This document shows positions 1 to 8,367 of a DNA stretch of 29,845 nt, in pieces. The translations under genes and the position numbers were made by a program. Below the pieces are notes generated by a model that saw nothing but the letters and a program-made list of their open reading frames with translations, did not search any database and was not told the origin of the DNA. The stretch lies in NCBI GenBank assembly GCA_002375765.1, contig DFMV01000066.1, positions 374-30,218 on the forward strand, written 5' to 3'. Source of the stretch: Rhizobiales bacterium UBA3584. GTDB taxonomy: Bacteria > Pseudomonadota > Alphaproteobacteria > Rhizobiales > Devosiaceae. The first letter of the stretch is position 1; every line of letters starts with the position of its first letter.

Positions 1-170
1 TGAGGTTTGACGATTCGATGGTTGCGGCGTCGCATTTCAACTGGCTGGTGATGTCGACCCCGCTCAATCAGGCGATGCTCTTGGGCGACGACGCCATCCC
101 CGACTCCGAAGCACTGCGCAAGGAAGCGCGGGACGGTGTCAGAGTCTTTCTCGCGGCATATGGGCGATAG
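1..170 (+). CDS. TetR-family regulator, C-terminal fragment
   Basis: This is the 3' end of a gene that begins before the window; the frame starts at base 3 and ends at a TAG at 168-170. The visible 55 residues are helical, with a HFNWLVMSTPLNQAML segment followed by an acidic linker and a last helix ending in FLAAYGR. That layout resembles the ligand-binding C-terminal domain of TetR/AcrR repressors (AefR-like TetR_C type). The DNA-binding domain is outside the window, so the family call rests on the C-terminus alone. It converges on the polyprenyl synthase gene, with 83 bases between the two stops. Confidence 0.55.
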   Translation, partial: RFDDSMVAASHFNWLVMSTPLNQAMLLGDDAIPDSEALRKEARDGVRVFLAAYGR

Positions 171-253
171 AGAACTCCGACGGCTCCAACGACCGTTCTT
201 ATCTGACGCGATTGTGTACGCTCAGCGCTGACGCCGCGATTTGGCCCCGAAAT

Positions 254-1273
254 TCAGTACGCGCGCGAGGTGCAGAATTCAGGGACGCCGAACAGAATGT
301 CGCGTTCAACAGTCTGGGGGATATTGGCCAGCGCGGCGCGGGCCGTTTCGGCGTGCCTTTCGGCCTTTGCCATGGTCTGGGTCAGTGTGTCGTAGCGCGC
401 GAAAATCGCAAGGATCTCGGCCAGTTCGGCCTCGCCGGATTCGGGATTGCCCAATGCCCGTTCGATCGTTTTGCGTTCAGCTTCGCTACCGGCCTGCAGA
501 GCGAGAATGACCGGCAGGGTCATCTTGCCTTCACGCAGGTCATCGCCGGTGTTCTTGCCCAGTGAGCCTTGAGCACCGCCATAATCGAGCACGTCGTCGA
601 CAAGCTGGAAGGCCATGCCCAACTCGCGGCCATAGGCGGCAAGCGCCTTGCGCGAAGTGCTATCGGCGCCTCCCGCCATGGCGCCCACTTCGGTGGCCGC
701 CTCAAAAAGCGTTGCGGTTTTTGCGTGGATGATCTTTTCGTAATCCTGAGGCGTCGTCGAGAGATCCCCCGCCTTGGCGAGCTGGAAGACCTCGCCTTCG
801 GCGATGACCGCTGCGGCGCGAGAAAGCACACCCAGTGCATCAATGTCGCGCGATTCCACCATCATCAGGAACGCCTGGCCCAAAAGGAAATCGCCCACCA
901 GGACCGAGGCCTGATTGCCCCATATGGTCCGTGCGGCGGGGCGGCCGCGGCGCATATCGCTTTCGTCCACCACATCATCGTGGAGCAGCGTTGCATTGTG
1001 CATGAATTCGACGGCGGCGGCGAAACGGATTTCGTTGCCGCGGACCCGGCTGAACAGGGCGGACGCGGCGAGTGTGAGCATGGGGCGCAGACGCTTGCCA
1101 CCGGCATCGATCAGATGGTTGGCGACTTCGGGCACCATATCGACCGAACTCTCGGACCGTGACAGGATAAGGCGGTTAACCGCATCCATGCCATCGCCAG
1201 TTGCAGCCATCAGATCGTCGATTACCGCCGAGGCGTCGACTAGAGGTCTCGGCGCCAGATTTTCAACCGCCAT
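254..1273 (-). CDS. ispB: Long-chain polyprenyl diphosphate synthase (octaprenyl/decaprenyl)
   Basis: This enzyme adds isopentenyl diphosphate units to an allylic primer, most likely to make the ubiquinone side chain. The 339-residue protein carries the trans-prenyltransferase landmarks in order: GGKRLRP at about residues 58-64, the first aspartate-rich motif DDVVD at 99-103 followed by MRRGRP, and the second aspartate-rich motif DDVLD at 226-230. GDDLREGKMTLP lies at about 243-254. The family is clear. Product length cannot be read from sequence; decaprenyl is expected because alphaproteobacteria usually carry Q-10, which is an inference. The ATG start is preceded by GGGGAG about 11 bases upstream, and a GC-rich hairpin lies further up the leader. 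It is transcribed divergently from the methyltransferase gene. Confidence 0.93.
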   Translation of the reverse strand: MAVENLAPRPLVDASAVIDDLMAATGDGMDAVNRLILSRSESSVDMVPEVANHLIDAGGKRLRPMLTLAASALFSRVRGNEIRFAAAVEFMHNATLLHDDVVDESDMRRGRPAARTIWGNQASVLVGDFLLGQAFLMMVESRDIDALGVLSRAAAVIAEGEVFQLAKAGDLSTTPQDYEKIIHAKTATLFEAATEVGAMAGGADSTSRKALAAYGRELGMAFQLVDDVLDYGGAQGSLGKNTGDDLREGKMTLPVILALQAGSEAERKTIERALGNPESGEAELAEILAIFARYDTLTQTMAKAERHAETARAALANIPQTVERDILFGVPEFCTSRAY

Positions 1274-1292
1274 TGACGTTCAAACTCCCCAA

Positions 1293-1309
1293 GGAGGGCG
1301 ATGCCCTCC
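1293..1309 (-). promoter_or_regulatory. Hairpin in the 5' leader of the polyprenyl synthase gene
   Basis: A perfect 7-base inverted repeat (GGAGGGC and GCCCTCC around three bases) lies 20 bases before the start codon of the minus-strand polyprenyl synthase. In the transcript the first arm contains a GGAGG sequence that could mimic a ribosome binding site and is paired in the stem. A regulatory role is a guess. Confidence 0.35.
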
Positions 1310-1440
1310 CGATACAGTGCTTTTAAAGCTATCCGGTTCCATGCCAGAGGACCGTTAGCCAATTGTCTGCTGCCGCGCTCGGGACGGAACAGGAATACCC
1401 ACTTATTACCGAAACCGTCTATTGTCAGCCCCGCGCCGCG

Positions 1441-1458
1441 AAAGTGGCATTACACTTT
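1441..1458. promoter_or_regulatory. Operator-like dyad upstream of the methyltransferase
   Basis: AAAGTG and CACTTT form a perfect inverted repeat separated by six bases (GCATTA). It sits in the divergent intergenic region, 31 bases before the methyltransferase start. The spacing fits a small dimeric regulator site, but no regulator is known and short dyads can occur by chance. Confidence 0.3.
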
Positions 1459-1489
1459 AGGCCAAACATCCAGCGAGGACCCAGTTTTC

Positions 1490-2278
1490 ATGTCGGTAAA
1501 CCAGCCGCCCGAATTTGTAAAACGTCAACAGCCGGATGCAGACGCATTTCTGGGCGGCAAATTGTCCATAGCCCAACCCGAAAAGGGGTTTCGGGCCGGG
1601 CTGGACTCGGTTCTTCTGGGGGCGAGCCTGCCCCAAGGCACACGGCAATTGCTCGACCTGGGGGCGGGAGCGGGCGTAGCGGCGCTATGCGCGCTGGCTC
1701 ACGAAGAAGGGCTGGAGGCAACGATGGTGGAAAACAACGCCGAAATGGCGATGTTGGCTGCCGCCAATGTGGAGGCCAACAGCTTTACTCACCGCGCGAC
1801 AATTCTGAAAATCAGCGCCACCGCGACGGGTGCCGAGCGCAAGGCGTTGGGATTGGGCACCGACAGTTTCGACGTGGTGATTGCCAATCCACCGTATTTC
1901 GACGCGGGAACCCACGCACCAGATCCGGCGCGGGCGGCGGCGCGACACACGGACGGGGAGGTTTCGGGCTGGGTGCGGACGGCGGTATCCTGCGCGCACG
2001 CGAAAGGTGAAGTGATCTTTATCCATGTCGCTCAGGCCCTGCCTCAGCTTCTTGCCGCGTTCAACTCGCGCATGGGCGCCATTACCGTTCTTCCCATCGC
2101 GCCGCGGCCCGGCATGGCGGCCAGCCGCGTGCTGGTCAGGGGCCGCAAGGGCAGCAAGGCACCGATGGCGCTGCTTCCGCCATTGATCGTGCATGGCGAA
2201 ACGGGCAGCGAATATGCCGAACCGGTACGATCCATCCTGCGGGGCGAGACGCGACTGGACTGGCAGGACAGCAAATGA
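1490..2278 (+). CDS. N6-adenine methyltransferase of the TrmN6 (tRNA1-Val m6A37) type
   Basis: This is a class I SAM-dependent methyltransferase of 262 residues. It has the glycine-rich SAM motif DLGAGAG at about 56-62 and the N6-adenine catalytic motif NPPY at 133-136. The N-terminal 'F.GGKL.I.QP..GFR.G.DSVLL' pattern is typical of the TrmN6/YfiC group, which methylates A37 of tRNA1(Val). The frame is open upstream to 1301, but the ATG at 1490 is chosen because family homology begins there and GAGG lies 12 bases before it. The tRNA substrate is inferred from family; an RNA or protein target in this organism cannot be excluded. Confidence 0.82.
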   Translation: MSVNQPPEFVKRQQPDADAFLGGKLSIAQPEKGFRAGLDSVLLGASLPQGTRQLLDLGAGAGVAALCALAHEEGLEATMVENNAEMAMLAAANVEANSFTHRATILKISATATGAERKALGLGTDSFDVVIANPPYFDAGTHAPDPARAAARHTDGEVSGWVRTAVSCAHAKGEVIFIHVAQALPQLLAAFNSRMGAITVLPIAPRPGMAASRVLVRGRKGSKAPMALLPPLIVHGETGSEYAEPVRSILRGETRLDWQDSK

Positions 2279-2337
2279 ATGCCTAAATGGGGCCAAAGAC
2301 ACTCGCGCAAGAAGCAATTGGACACGGGGAGATATAG

Positions 2338-3201
2338 GTGACCGCATTTACCGACGGCCAGATCGACGCTCCCAAGCGTCCCTGGTACAAGAGAATTTTC
2401 GGCAGCGGCGGACCGGTTATTCCCGTTGTCCGGCTGCAGGGAGTTATTTCTCAGGAGCTCAAGCCCGGCCGGCTCAACATCGCCTCGGTTGCGCCACTGC
2501 TTGAAAAGGCGTTCAAGTTCAAGAAAGCGCCTGTGATAGCAATCATCGTCAATTCGCCCGGCGGCTCAGCGGTGCAATCCCGCCTCATTGCCCAGCGCAT
2601 TCGGCAATTGGCCGATCAGCATGAGAAAAAGGTGCTGGTATTCGTCGAGGACGCCGCGGCCTCGGGCGGCTATTTCATCGCCACGGCAGGCGACGAGATC
2701 ATCGCCGACCCCTCCTCGCTGGTGGGATCGATCGGCGTGATCATGGCCAGTTTCGGGTTTGTCGATGCGATCGCCAGGCTGGGCATCGACCGGCGGCTCT
2801 ATACGGCAGGCAAGAACAAATCGACGCTCGATCCGTTCCTGCCCGAAAAGCCTGAAGACATTGAACGCATCAAGCAGATGGAGCTCGATATTCACGACGT
2901 TTTCATCGACTATGTGAAATCGCGGCGGGCTTCAAAGATCACCCTGCCCGATGACGAAATCTATACAGGCGAGTTCTGGACCGCCAAGCGCGGGCTGGGG
3001 ATGGGACTGGTGGACGGTCTGGGCGACCTGCACGGCACGCTGCGCGAGCGGTTCGGCAAGGACGTGACAATCAAATCGATCGCACCCAAGAGGGGCTTGC
3101 TGCAACTGCCCAATTTCGGGTTGTCGGCACGCGGCGATATTGCCGGCGACGTTATCGCAAAAATCGAGGACCGGGAAATCTGGTCCCGACTGGGGTTGTA
3201 G
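2338..3201 (+). CDS. S49-family serine peptidase (SppA/SohB-like, short form)
   Basis: The 287-residue protein matches the signal-peptide-peptidase-A fold, with a ClpP-like core. VNSPGGS at about 71-77 and the nucleophile motif DAAASGGYF, with Ser109, are visible. Lys161 lies 52 residues later in AGKNKS, the spacing of the Ser-Lys dyad in Bacillus SppA. Single-domain members cleave membrane-embedded remnant signal peptides. No hydrophobic anchor is evident in the first 30 residues, unlike many SppA proteins, so membrane access may need a partner. The start is a GTG with GGGAG eight bases upstream. The next gene, a small membrane protein, starts two bases after the stop, which suggests co-transcription. 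Confidence 0.88.
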   Translation: MTAFTDGQIDAPKRPWYKRIFGSGGPVIPVVRLQGVISQELKPGRLNIASVAPLLEKAFKFKKAPVIAIIVNSPGGSAVQSRLIAQRIRQLADQHEKKVLVFVEDAAASGGYFIATAGDEIIADPSSLVGSIGVIMASFGFVDAIARLGIDRRLYTAGKNKSTLDPFLPEKPEDIERIKQMELDIHDVFIDYVKSRRASKITLPDDEIYTGEFWTAKRGLGMGLVDGLGDLHGTLRERFGKDVTIKSIAPKRGLLQLPNFGLSARGDIAGDVIAKIEDREIWSRLGL

Positions 3202-3203
3202 CC

Positions 3204-3425
3204 ATGGGTATCTCGACACTGGTCACCATTCTGCTGGCGCTGCTGATCGGGATCGGGCTGCGCTCGATCCTGCGCGACTGGCGCAAGAAATTCGCCGAGG
3301 ACGACTCGCGGGCCCAGGCAAAGCGCAAGGCGCAGATCGAGCGCAACAAGGCCGAGCTGAAATCCGGAGGCGTGGTGACGCTGGAGCGTGGCGACGACGG
3401 GGTTTATCGGCCGGGTAAGGAATGA
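3204..3425 (+). CDS. Small single-pass membrane protein, function unknown
   Basis: The 73-residue protein has one N-terminal membrane helix (about residues 5-20, [15 protein letters not shown]). A strongly charged helical stretch rich in Lys, Arg and Glu follows (about 25-53), and the tail is short. I recognise no family. It begins two bases after the S49 peptidase stop and lies 76 bases before glyQ. A cytoplasmic basic helix behind a membrane anchor, directly next to an anchorless membrane-type protease, makes a protease partner a reasonable but untested idea. Confidence 0.7.
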   Translation: MGISTLVTILLALLIGIGLRSILRDWRKKFAEDDSRAQAKRKAQIERNKAELKSGGVVTLERGDDGVYRPGKE

Positions 3426-3501
3426 CCGGTCGCGCTTGACCTTGGATGGCGGCACAACTACGGTCGCGCCGCTTTCAACAACGGTGTTATCCGGAACAAT
3501 T

Positions 3502-4428
3502 ATGCCCGAGCTGCACAAGCCCCATATGGACCCCAGGAACTCGTTTCAGGGGCTGATCCTGACCTTGCAGAATTTCTGGGCCGACCAGGGCTGCGTGATC
3601 CTGCAGCCCTACGACATGCAGATGGGCGCGGGAACGTTTCATACGGCGACCACGCTGCGGGCGCTGGGGCCCAAGCCATGGAACGCGGCCTATGTGCAGC
3701 CCTCGCGGCGACCGACCGACGGGCGCTATGGGGAAAATCCCAACCGGCTGCAGCACTATTACCAGTTTCAGGTGATCCTCAAGCCCTCGCCCGCCAACAT
3801 TCAGGAGCTTTACCTGCAGTCGCTGGCCGCCATCGGGCTGGACGCGAAACTGCACGATATCCGTTTCGTTGAGGACGACTGGGAAAGCCCGACTCTGGGC
3901 GCGTGGGGGCTGGGCTGGGAGTGCTGGTGCGACGGGATGGAAGTTTCCCAGTTCACCTATTTCCAGCAGGTAGCCGGCTTTGAATGCTCACCGGTGCCCG
4001 GGGAAATCACCTACGGGCTGGAGCGGCTGGCCATGTATGTGCAGGGGGTCGAAAATGTTTACGACCTCAACTTCAACGGGCGCGAGGGCGACGAGAAGGT
4101 CACTTATGGCGAGGTGTTCCTGCAAAACGAGCAGGAATTTTCCAAGTACAACTTCGAAGCCGCCGATACCGAAATGCTGTTCCGGCACTTCAAGGACGCC
4201 GAGGACGAGTGCAGGGCCATCCTGGCGGCCGGTCAAGATGGTGATCGCCAGACCATGGCGGTTCCGGCCTATGAACAGGTCATAAAGGCCAGCCACAATT
4301 TCAATCTGCTCGACGCGCGCGGGGTCATCTCGGTGACCGAGCGCCAGAGCTATATCCTTCGCATTCGCGAACTTGCCAAGGCATGCGGCGCTGCATGGCT
4401 ACAGACAGCTGGCGGCGGGGCGGCCTAG
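3502..4428 (+). CDS. glyQ: Glycyl-tRNA synthetase alpha subunit
   Basis: This is the catalytic alpha chain of the bacterial alpha2beta2 glycyl-tRNA synthetase, which charges tRNA-Gly. The 308-residue product (E. coli GlyQ is 303) starts near [19 protein letters not shown]. It includes the class II-type core with [23 protein letters not shown] and [28 protein letters not shown], both hallmarks of GlyQ. The ATG at 3502 is preferred over an open extension to 3388; an ATG at 3526 is a possible alternative. The partner beta subunit gene glyS is not downstream, although the two are usually close. The end overlaps the convergent cytochrome b561 gene by four bases. Confidence 0.97.
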   Translation: MPELHKPHMDPRNSFQGLILTLQNFWADQGCVILQPYDMQMGAGTFHTATTLRALGPKPWNAAYVQPSRRPTDGRYGENPNRLQHYYQFQVILKPSPANIQELYLQSLAAIGLDAKLHDIRFVEDDWESPTLGAWGLGWECWCDGMEVSQFTYFQQVAGFECSPVPGEITYGLERLAMYVQGVENVYDLNFNGREGDEKVTYGEVFLQNEQEFSKYNFEAADTEMLFRHFKDAEDECRAILAAGQDGDRQTMAVPAYEQVIKASHNFNLLDARGVISVTERQSYILRIRELAKACGAAWLQTAGGGAA

Positions 4429-4928
4429 CGCTTTTCGGGCACCAGCATCCGGCGCAGCACGTTCGTGCGCAGGACGAAATGCTCGACCAGCGCGCCAGCG
4501 GCGTGCACCAGGATCAGCGGGACCAGAATAAAGCGTGCGGCAGAATGGATCGCGCCGGCCGCCTCAATGCCACCGAACCAGGCGGCGGCGCCCACCAGCG
4601 GCATGCCGATGATGAAACCGTAGAGCAGATAGTGGGTGGCCAGAGCGATCCAGCGCAGCAGCGCGGGATGCTCGCGGGGCACCGCGGGAACGCCATGGCG
4701 GGTCCGAACCGTGATTCGAATGAGGGCAAGGATCAGGATGATCACCCCTCCCACGACATGCAGCCACGCGCCGGTCTCCTCGACCGGAACGGGCATATCA
4801 CCGTCGATGCGGTCATCAAAGGCTTGCACAATCGGTTCGTGGAACACGAACTGGAAGAGCACCAGCGCTGCAATGAGCCAATGCAGCGTGATCTGCAGGC
4901 CGGAATACCCTATAGAATCGTTGGCCAT
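4425..4928 (-). CDS. Cytochrome b561-type membrane protein
   Basis: This is a 167-residue four-helix di-haem b membrane protein of the bacterial cytochrome b561 family, which passes electrons between quinol and other carriers. Candidate haem-ligand histidines are His16 (in ITLHW), His57, His142 and His150, the last two in the typical [11 protein letters not shown] pattern. The start chosen is the ATG at 4928, preceded by GGAGG, rather than the open extension to 5030; homology begins at [10 protein letters not shown]. It overlaps the glyQ stop by four bases on the opposite strand and is divergent from lemA. The electron partner cannot be read from the context. Confidence 0.85.
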   Translation of the reverse strand: MANDSIGYSGLQITLHWLIAALVLFQFVFHEPIVQAFDDRIDGDMPVPVEETGAWLHVVGGVIILILALIRITVRTRHGVPAVPREHPALLRWIALATHYLLYGFIIGMPLVGAAAWFGGIEAAGAIHSAARFILVPLILVHAAGALVEHFVLRTNVLRRMLVPEKR

Positions 4929-5049
4929 GGCTTGTCCTCCACCCCGATCATCTCCCAACCGCACAAGCCGCACAAGGGTGCACCCAACCCATTGATATCG
5001 CCGTGGTATGGTGCCACTCTCCCACGGCAATCGCGCGAGGGCAAAGCGA

Positions 5050-5607
5050 ATGGAATGGGCGATCCTGTTATTGGTCGTGGCCGTTATCGGCTATGCGATC
5101 TACATCTACAACACTCTGATCCGAAACCGGCAGCTTGTCGAAGAGGGCTGGTCGGGGATCGACGTGCAGCTCAAGCGCCGCGCCGACCTCATTCCCAACA
5201 TGCTGGAAACGGTCAAGGGCTATATGGGTCATGAGCGCGAGACGCTGCAGGCGGTGACCGATGCCCGTGCCGCGGTGCAGGCAGCACAAAATGCATCGCC
5301 CGGTGCGCGCGGACACGCGGAAGGCCTTCTTTCGGGGGCGTTGGGGCGGCTGTTTGCCGTGGCCGAAGCCTATCCGGACCTTAAGGCCAACACCAACTTC
5401 CTCGAATTCCAGGCGGCGCTGCAAACCGTGGAAGATGAAATCCAGCTTTCGCGGCGCTATTACAATGGTGCCGTGCGCAATCTCAACATTGCCGTGGAAT
5501 CGTTTCCTTCCAACATCGTTGCCAATGTCTTCAAGTTCGAAAAGGCGGAGTATTTCGAGCTGGAAAACGAAGCGGACCGTGCGGTGCCGCAGGTCAAGTT
5601 CCAGTAA
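5050..5607 (+). CDS. lemA: LemA family protein
   Basis: The 185-residue protein has one N-terminal membrane helix (residues 2-19) and the LemA signature NxLIRxRxxVEEGWSGIDVQLKRR at about residues 23-46. A long alpha-helical coil ending in FPSNIVANVFKFEKAEYFE follows. LemA proteins are bacterial inner-membrane proteins with a mostly cytoplasmic-helical or periplasmic body, and their biochemical role is unresolved. The ATG at 5050 gives the standard family length; a GAGG lies about ten bases upstream, and the open frame to 5008 is not needed. The DUF2207 gene follows after five bases, so the two form a transcription unit, a pairing common in bacteria. Confidence 0.93.
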   Translation: MEWAILLLVVAVIGYAIYIYNTLIRNRQLVEEGWSGIDVQLKRRADLIPNMLETVKGYMGHERETLQAVTDARAAVQAAQNASPGARGHAEGLLSGALGRLFAVAEAYPDLKANTNFLEFQAALQTVEDEIQLSRRYYNGAVRNLNIAVESFPSNIVANVFKFEKAEYFELENEADRAVPQVKFQ

Positions 5608-5612
5608 GGCCG

Positions 5613-7493
5613 ATGTATCGCTTCGTTCTTGCCCTGATCTTGCTCATTTGCGCCGGTCCGGCATTGGCGCGCGAGGAAATCCGCGAATTCAACGCGATTT
5701 TCGAAGTGCATGCCGACACGTCCGTGACGATCACCGAGCAGATCGCTGTCAACGCTGAAGGTAATGAGATCCGACGCGGGATATTCCGCGATATTCCGAC
5801 GCTGCTGGAAACGCCAGATGGGCGGACCATCCGGCTGCCGTTCGAAGTGGTTTCGGTGACGCGCAACGGGGCTGCCGAACCTTTTGCGGTCGAGGGTATT
5901 TCGGGCGGGCAGCGCATTCGGATCGGGTCGGCCGATATCTTCCTGCCGACAGGCGTTCGTCGATACGAAATCGTCTATCGCATGGATCGCGCGGCGCGGA
6001 TGTTTAACGATCATGACGAATTCTACTGGAACGCCACAGGCAATTACTGGAGTTTTCCGATCCTGCGGCCCCGGGCGCTGGTGATCCTGCCCGAGGGCGC
6101 CCAGATTACCGAGCTCAACGCCTATACCGGCGAATTCGGAGTGAGCGGCGCCGACAGTTCGACCGAGCGGCTGGATGACCGGCGGGCCCGGTTCACGGTG
6201 ACGCGGGCGCTGCGGCCCGGCGAAGGACTGACCGTTTCGGTATCGTTCGAGAAGGGCATTCTCACTGCGCCTGAAGGCACCGATGCATTGGTGTTCTGGC
6301 TTTCCGATTACCGCGATTATGTGGTCCCACTGGCAATGCTCCTGATCGTCGTCGCCTACAACGCCTTGGCTTGGGGCGCAGTGGGGCGCGATCCCGCCAA
6401 AGGAGTCATATTTCCCAGATTTTACCCGCCCCAGGGTTTTTCCCCGGCACTTGTCCACTACGTCCATACCATGGGATGGGGCAAAGCAGGCTGGACAGCC
6501 TTTTCGGCGGCGCTGATTTCACTGGCCACCAAAGAACTGATCGAAATAGACAAACAGGGAAAAAAGAACACCCTGACGGTGACGGGACGATATCCCAAGG
6601 ACCGCCTGCCGCCGGGCGAGGCGGTCATCTATGGAGACCTCAAGGCGATGAGCCCGGTGACCATCGACAAATCGAGCGGCCCGGAGCTGAGCAAGACAAA
6701 GACAAATTTCATTGCAGCGCTGGAAGCGGAAAACCGCACGGTCTATTTCAACAATCATCGGATTTACATCGTGGGCGGGGTTCTGATCGGTATCTTGTCG
6801 CTGGTGGCGATGGTGATTACCGGCGTGCTCGATCCGTTGTTTGTCTTTTTTGCCGCCTTCGCAGCCGTGTTTCTGTCGATCATCGGCACCGCAGCCCGGT
6901 CGTTCTGGCAGGGCAGCGGGATCGGGCGCTTTTTTGGCCTGGCCATCATGGGAGTTTTCTTTGCCAATTCAGGCGCCTTCGCTTTGGACGTCCTCGATTT
7001 CACCACTATCGATTTTCCGTTCGTGGCAGCAATCACCATTATTGCCGTGACGCTGGTGTTTGCGGTTCTGATGCGGGCGCCGACGGTGCACGGCCGCAAG
7101 GTCATGGACGAAATCGATGGGTTCAAAATGTATCTCGAGATCGCGGAGAAAGAGCGCCTCAATCTGCAGGGCGAGCCAGAAATGAGCGTTTCGCGTTTTG
7201 AAGCCATTCTGCCCTACGCCATGGCACTGGGCGTGGAAGAGCCCTGGTCCACGCGTTTCGAGAACGATCTTGCCCGTCACGCGGTCAAGGATGCGGGCAC
7301 CGACTACTCTCCGCACTGGTACAGGGGTGGTGATTTTTCCTCAGGCAATTTCGCACGCACCATGGGCGGGGTTGCGACCGGGCTCAGCGCAGCCATGATC
7401 TCGTCCCAGCCGCAAGCATCGAGCTCGTCGGGCTCGGGCGGCGGCGGATCCTCCGGCGGCGGCGGCGGTGGCGGAGGCGGCGGAGGCTGGTAG
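5613..7493 (+). CDS. DUF2207 membrane protein (YciQ-like) with Gly-rich tail
   Basis: The 626-residue protein begins with a signal peptide (cleavage likely after about residue 19, PALA). A DUF2207 extracytoplasmic domain follows to about 235 (IREFNAIFEVHADTSVTITEQI and the later FYWNATGNYW). There is a membrane helix at about 239-258 and a cytoplasmic stretch. Paired membrane helices lie at about 385-430 and 445-490, then a C-terminal domain. The last 20 or so residues are Ser/Gly repeats ending in a tryptophan, a common end in this family. It is paired with lemA five bases upstream. The function is unknown; the pairing suggests a membrane complex. The Gly-rich tail is ordinary for the family. 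Confidence 0.9.
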   Translation: MYRFVLALILLICAGPALAREEIREFNAIFEVHADTSVTITEQIAVNAEGNEIRRGIFRDIPTLLETPDGRTIRLPFEVVSVTRNGAAEPFAVEGISGGQRIRIGSADIFLPTGVRRYEIVYRMDRAARMFNDHDEFYWNATGNYWSFPILRPRALVILPEGAQITELNAYTGEFGVSGADSSTERLDDRRARFTVTRALRPGEGLTVSVSFEKGILTAPEGTDALVFWLSDYRDYVVPLAMLLIVVAYNALAWGAVGRDPAKGVIFPRFYPPQGFSPALVHYVHTMGWGKAGWTAFSAALISLATKELIEIDKQGKKNTLTVTGRYPKDRLPPGEAVIYGDLKAMSPVTIDKSSGPELSKTKTNFIAALEAENRTVYFNNHRIYIVGGVLIGILSLVAMVITGVLDPLFVFFAAFAAVFLSIIGTAARSFWQGSGIGRFFGLAIMGVFFANSGAFALDVLDFTTIDFPFVAAITIIAVTLVFAVLMRAPTVHGRKVMDEIDGFKMYLEIAEKERLNLQGEPEMSVSRFEAILPYAMALGVEEPWSTRFENDLARHAVKDAGTDYSPHWYRGGDFSSGNFARTMGGVATGLSAAMISSQPQASSSSGSGGGGSSGGGGGGGGGGGW

Positions 7494-7497
7494 GGGC

Positions 7498-8367
7498 TTA
7501 TTGCCCAAGCAGCGGCGTGGCGGCGACCCAATAGCCCGAGAAGCGTTCACGCAAATCATGGGCCGCCTGATGGGCGGCGGCGGCGCTGCCGTAAAGGCCG
7601 AAGCACGTGGCGCCCGAGCCGGACATACGCGCCGTCACACAGCCCGAAGTGGCCGCAAGCGCCTTTACGATGGGTGGGATGGACGGCACCAACTCGGCAG
7701 CGGGTGCTTCGAGGTCGTTGCGGGTATCGGCAAGCCAGAGCGAGAGCAGTGCAGCGCGGTCGAGTTGGGTGGGAAGCTCGGGCATGGGTGGGTTGTGCTT
7801 TTGGCTCAGCCGCTTGAACACGTCCGGAGTGGAAACCTGTTCGAGAGGATTGACCAGAACCAGATGCATCTGGGGGAAGGTCGCAAGCGGGGCGATATTT
7901 TCGCCGATGCCGGTCACCTCGCAGGGCCGGCTCAAAAGGCACATGGGCACATCGGCACCCAGCGTTGCGGCGAGTGCAAAGATGTCTGAATCGGCCACCG
8001 GCTGCTCGCTCATCCGAGCGAGAACGCGCAGCACAGCGGCGGCATCGGCTGATCCTCCGCCCAGCCCGGCGGCGATGGGGAGGTGCTTTTCGAGATGAAT
8101 CTCGATGCCCTCCGGCAAGTGATCTGGGAAGCGCACCCGGAACTTTTCGAGAGCCCGGATGACGAGGTTTCCACGCCCATTGGGCAAATCGGTAGCAAAC
8201 GGGCCCGAGACGTGAAGCCGGTCCTTGCGCGCTGGCGCCGCCGAAACCAGATCGGCAAGTTCGGTGAATACGCAAAGGCTATGGAGGAGATGAAAACCAT
8301 CGTCCCGGCGCCCGACAACGTGGAGCGCGAGGTTGACCTTGGCCGGTGCGGGTTCGGTTACCGGCAT
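7498..8367 (-). CDS. ispE: 4-(cytidine 5'-diphospho)-2-C-methyl-D-erythritol kinase
   Basis: This GHMP-superfamily kinase phosphorylates CDP-methylerythritol in the non-mevalonate isoprenoid pathway, feeding the polyprenyl synthase elsewhere in the window. The 289-residue protein shows Lys10 in the N-terminal APAKVNLALHV, the ATP-binding glycine loop PIAAGLGGGSADA at about 97-109, the catalytic aspartate in LGADVP (Asp139), and the C-terminal SGSGATCFGL. The start ATG overlaps the stop of the TPR gene by one base (TAATG), which suggests coupled translation. It is convergent with the DUF2207 gene, with four bases between the stops. Confidence 0.96.
   Translation of the reverse strand: MPVTEPAPAKVNLALHVVGRRDDGFHLLHSLCVFTELADLVSAAPARKDRLHVSGPFATDLPNGRGNLVIRALEKFRVRFPDHLPEGIEIHLEKHLPIAAGLGGGSADAAAVLRVLARMSEQPVADSDIFALAATLGADVPMCLLSRPCEVTGIGENIAPLATFPQMHLVLVNPLEQVSTPDVFKRLSQKHNPPMPELPTQLDRAALLSLWLADTRNDLEAPAAELVPSIPPIVKALAATSGCVTARMSGSGATCFGLYGSAAAAHQAAHDLRERFSGYWVAATPLLGQ

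Noticed and set aside
222..231. TCAGCGCTGA palindrome in the gap after the TetR fragment
   Set aside because: It is short, in GC-rich DNA between convergent genes, and has no T-run or second element.
5000..5028. GCCGTGG and CCACGGC pair before lemA
   Set aside because: The loop is 15 bases and no promoter or site logic supports it; it could be chance.
5460..6467. A 335-codon minus-strand open frame antisense to lemA and the DUF2207 gene
   Set aside because: It is a shadow of two well-supported plus-strand genes in GC-rich DNA, with no family resemblance and a composition skewed to Arg and His.
7430..7493. Gly-rich repeat at the end of the DUF2207 gene as a possible novel repeat
   Set aside because: A glycine-rich C-terminal tail ending in Trp is common in this family.
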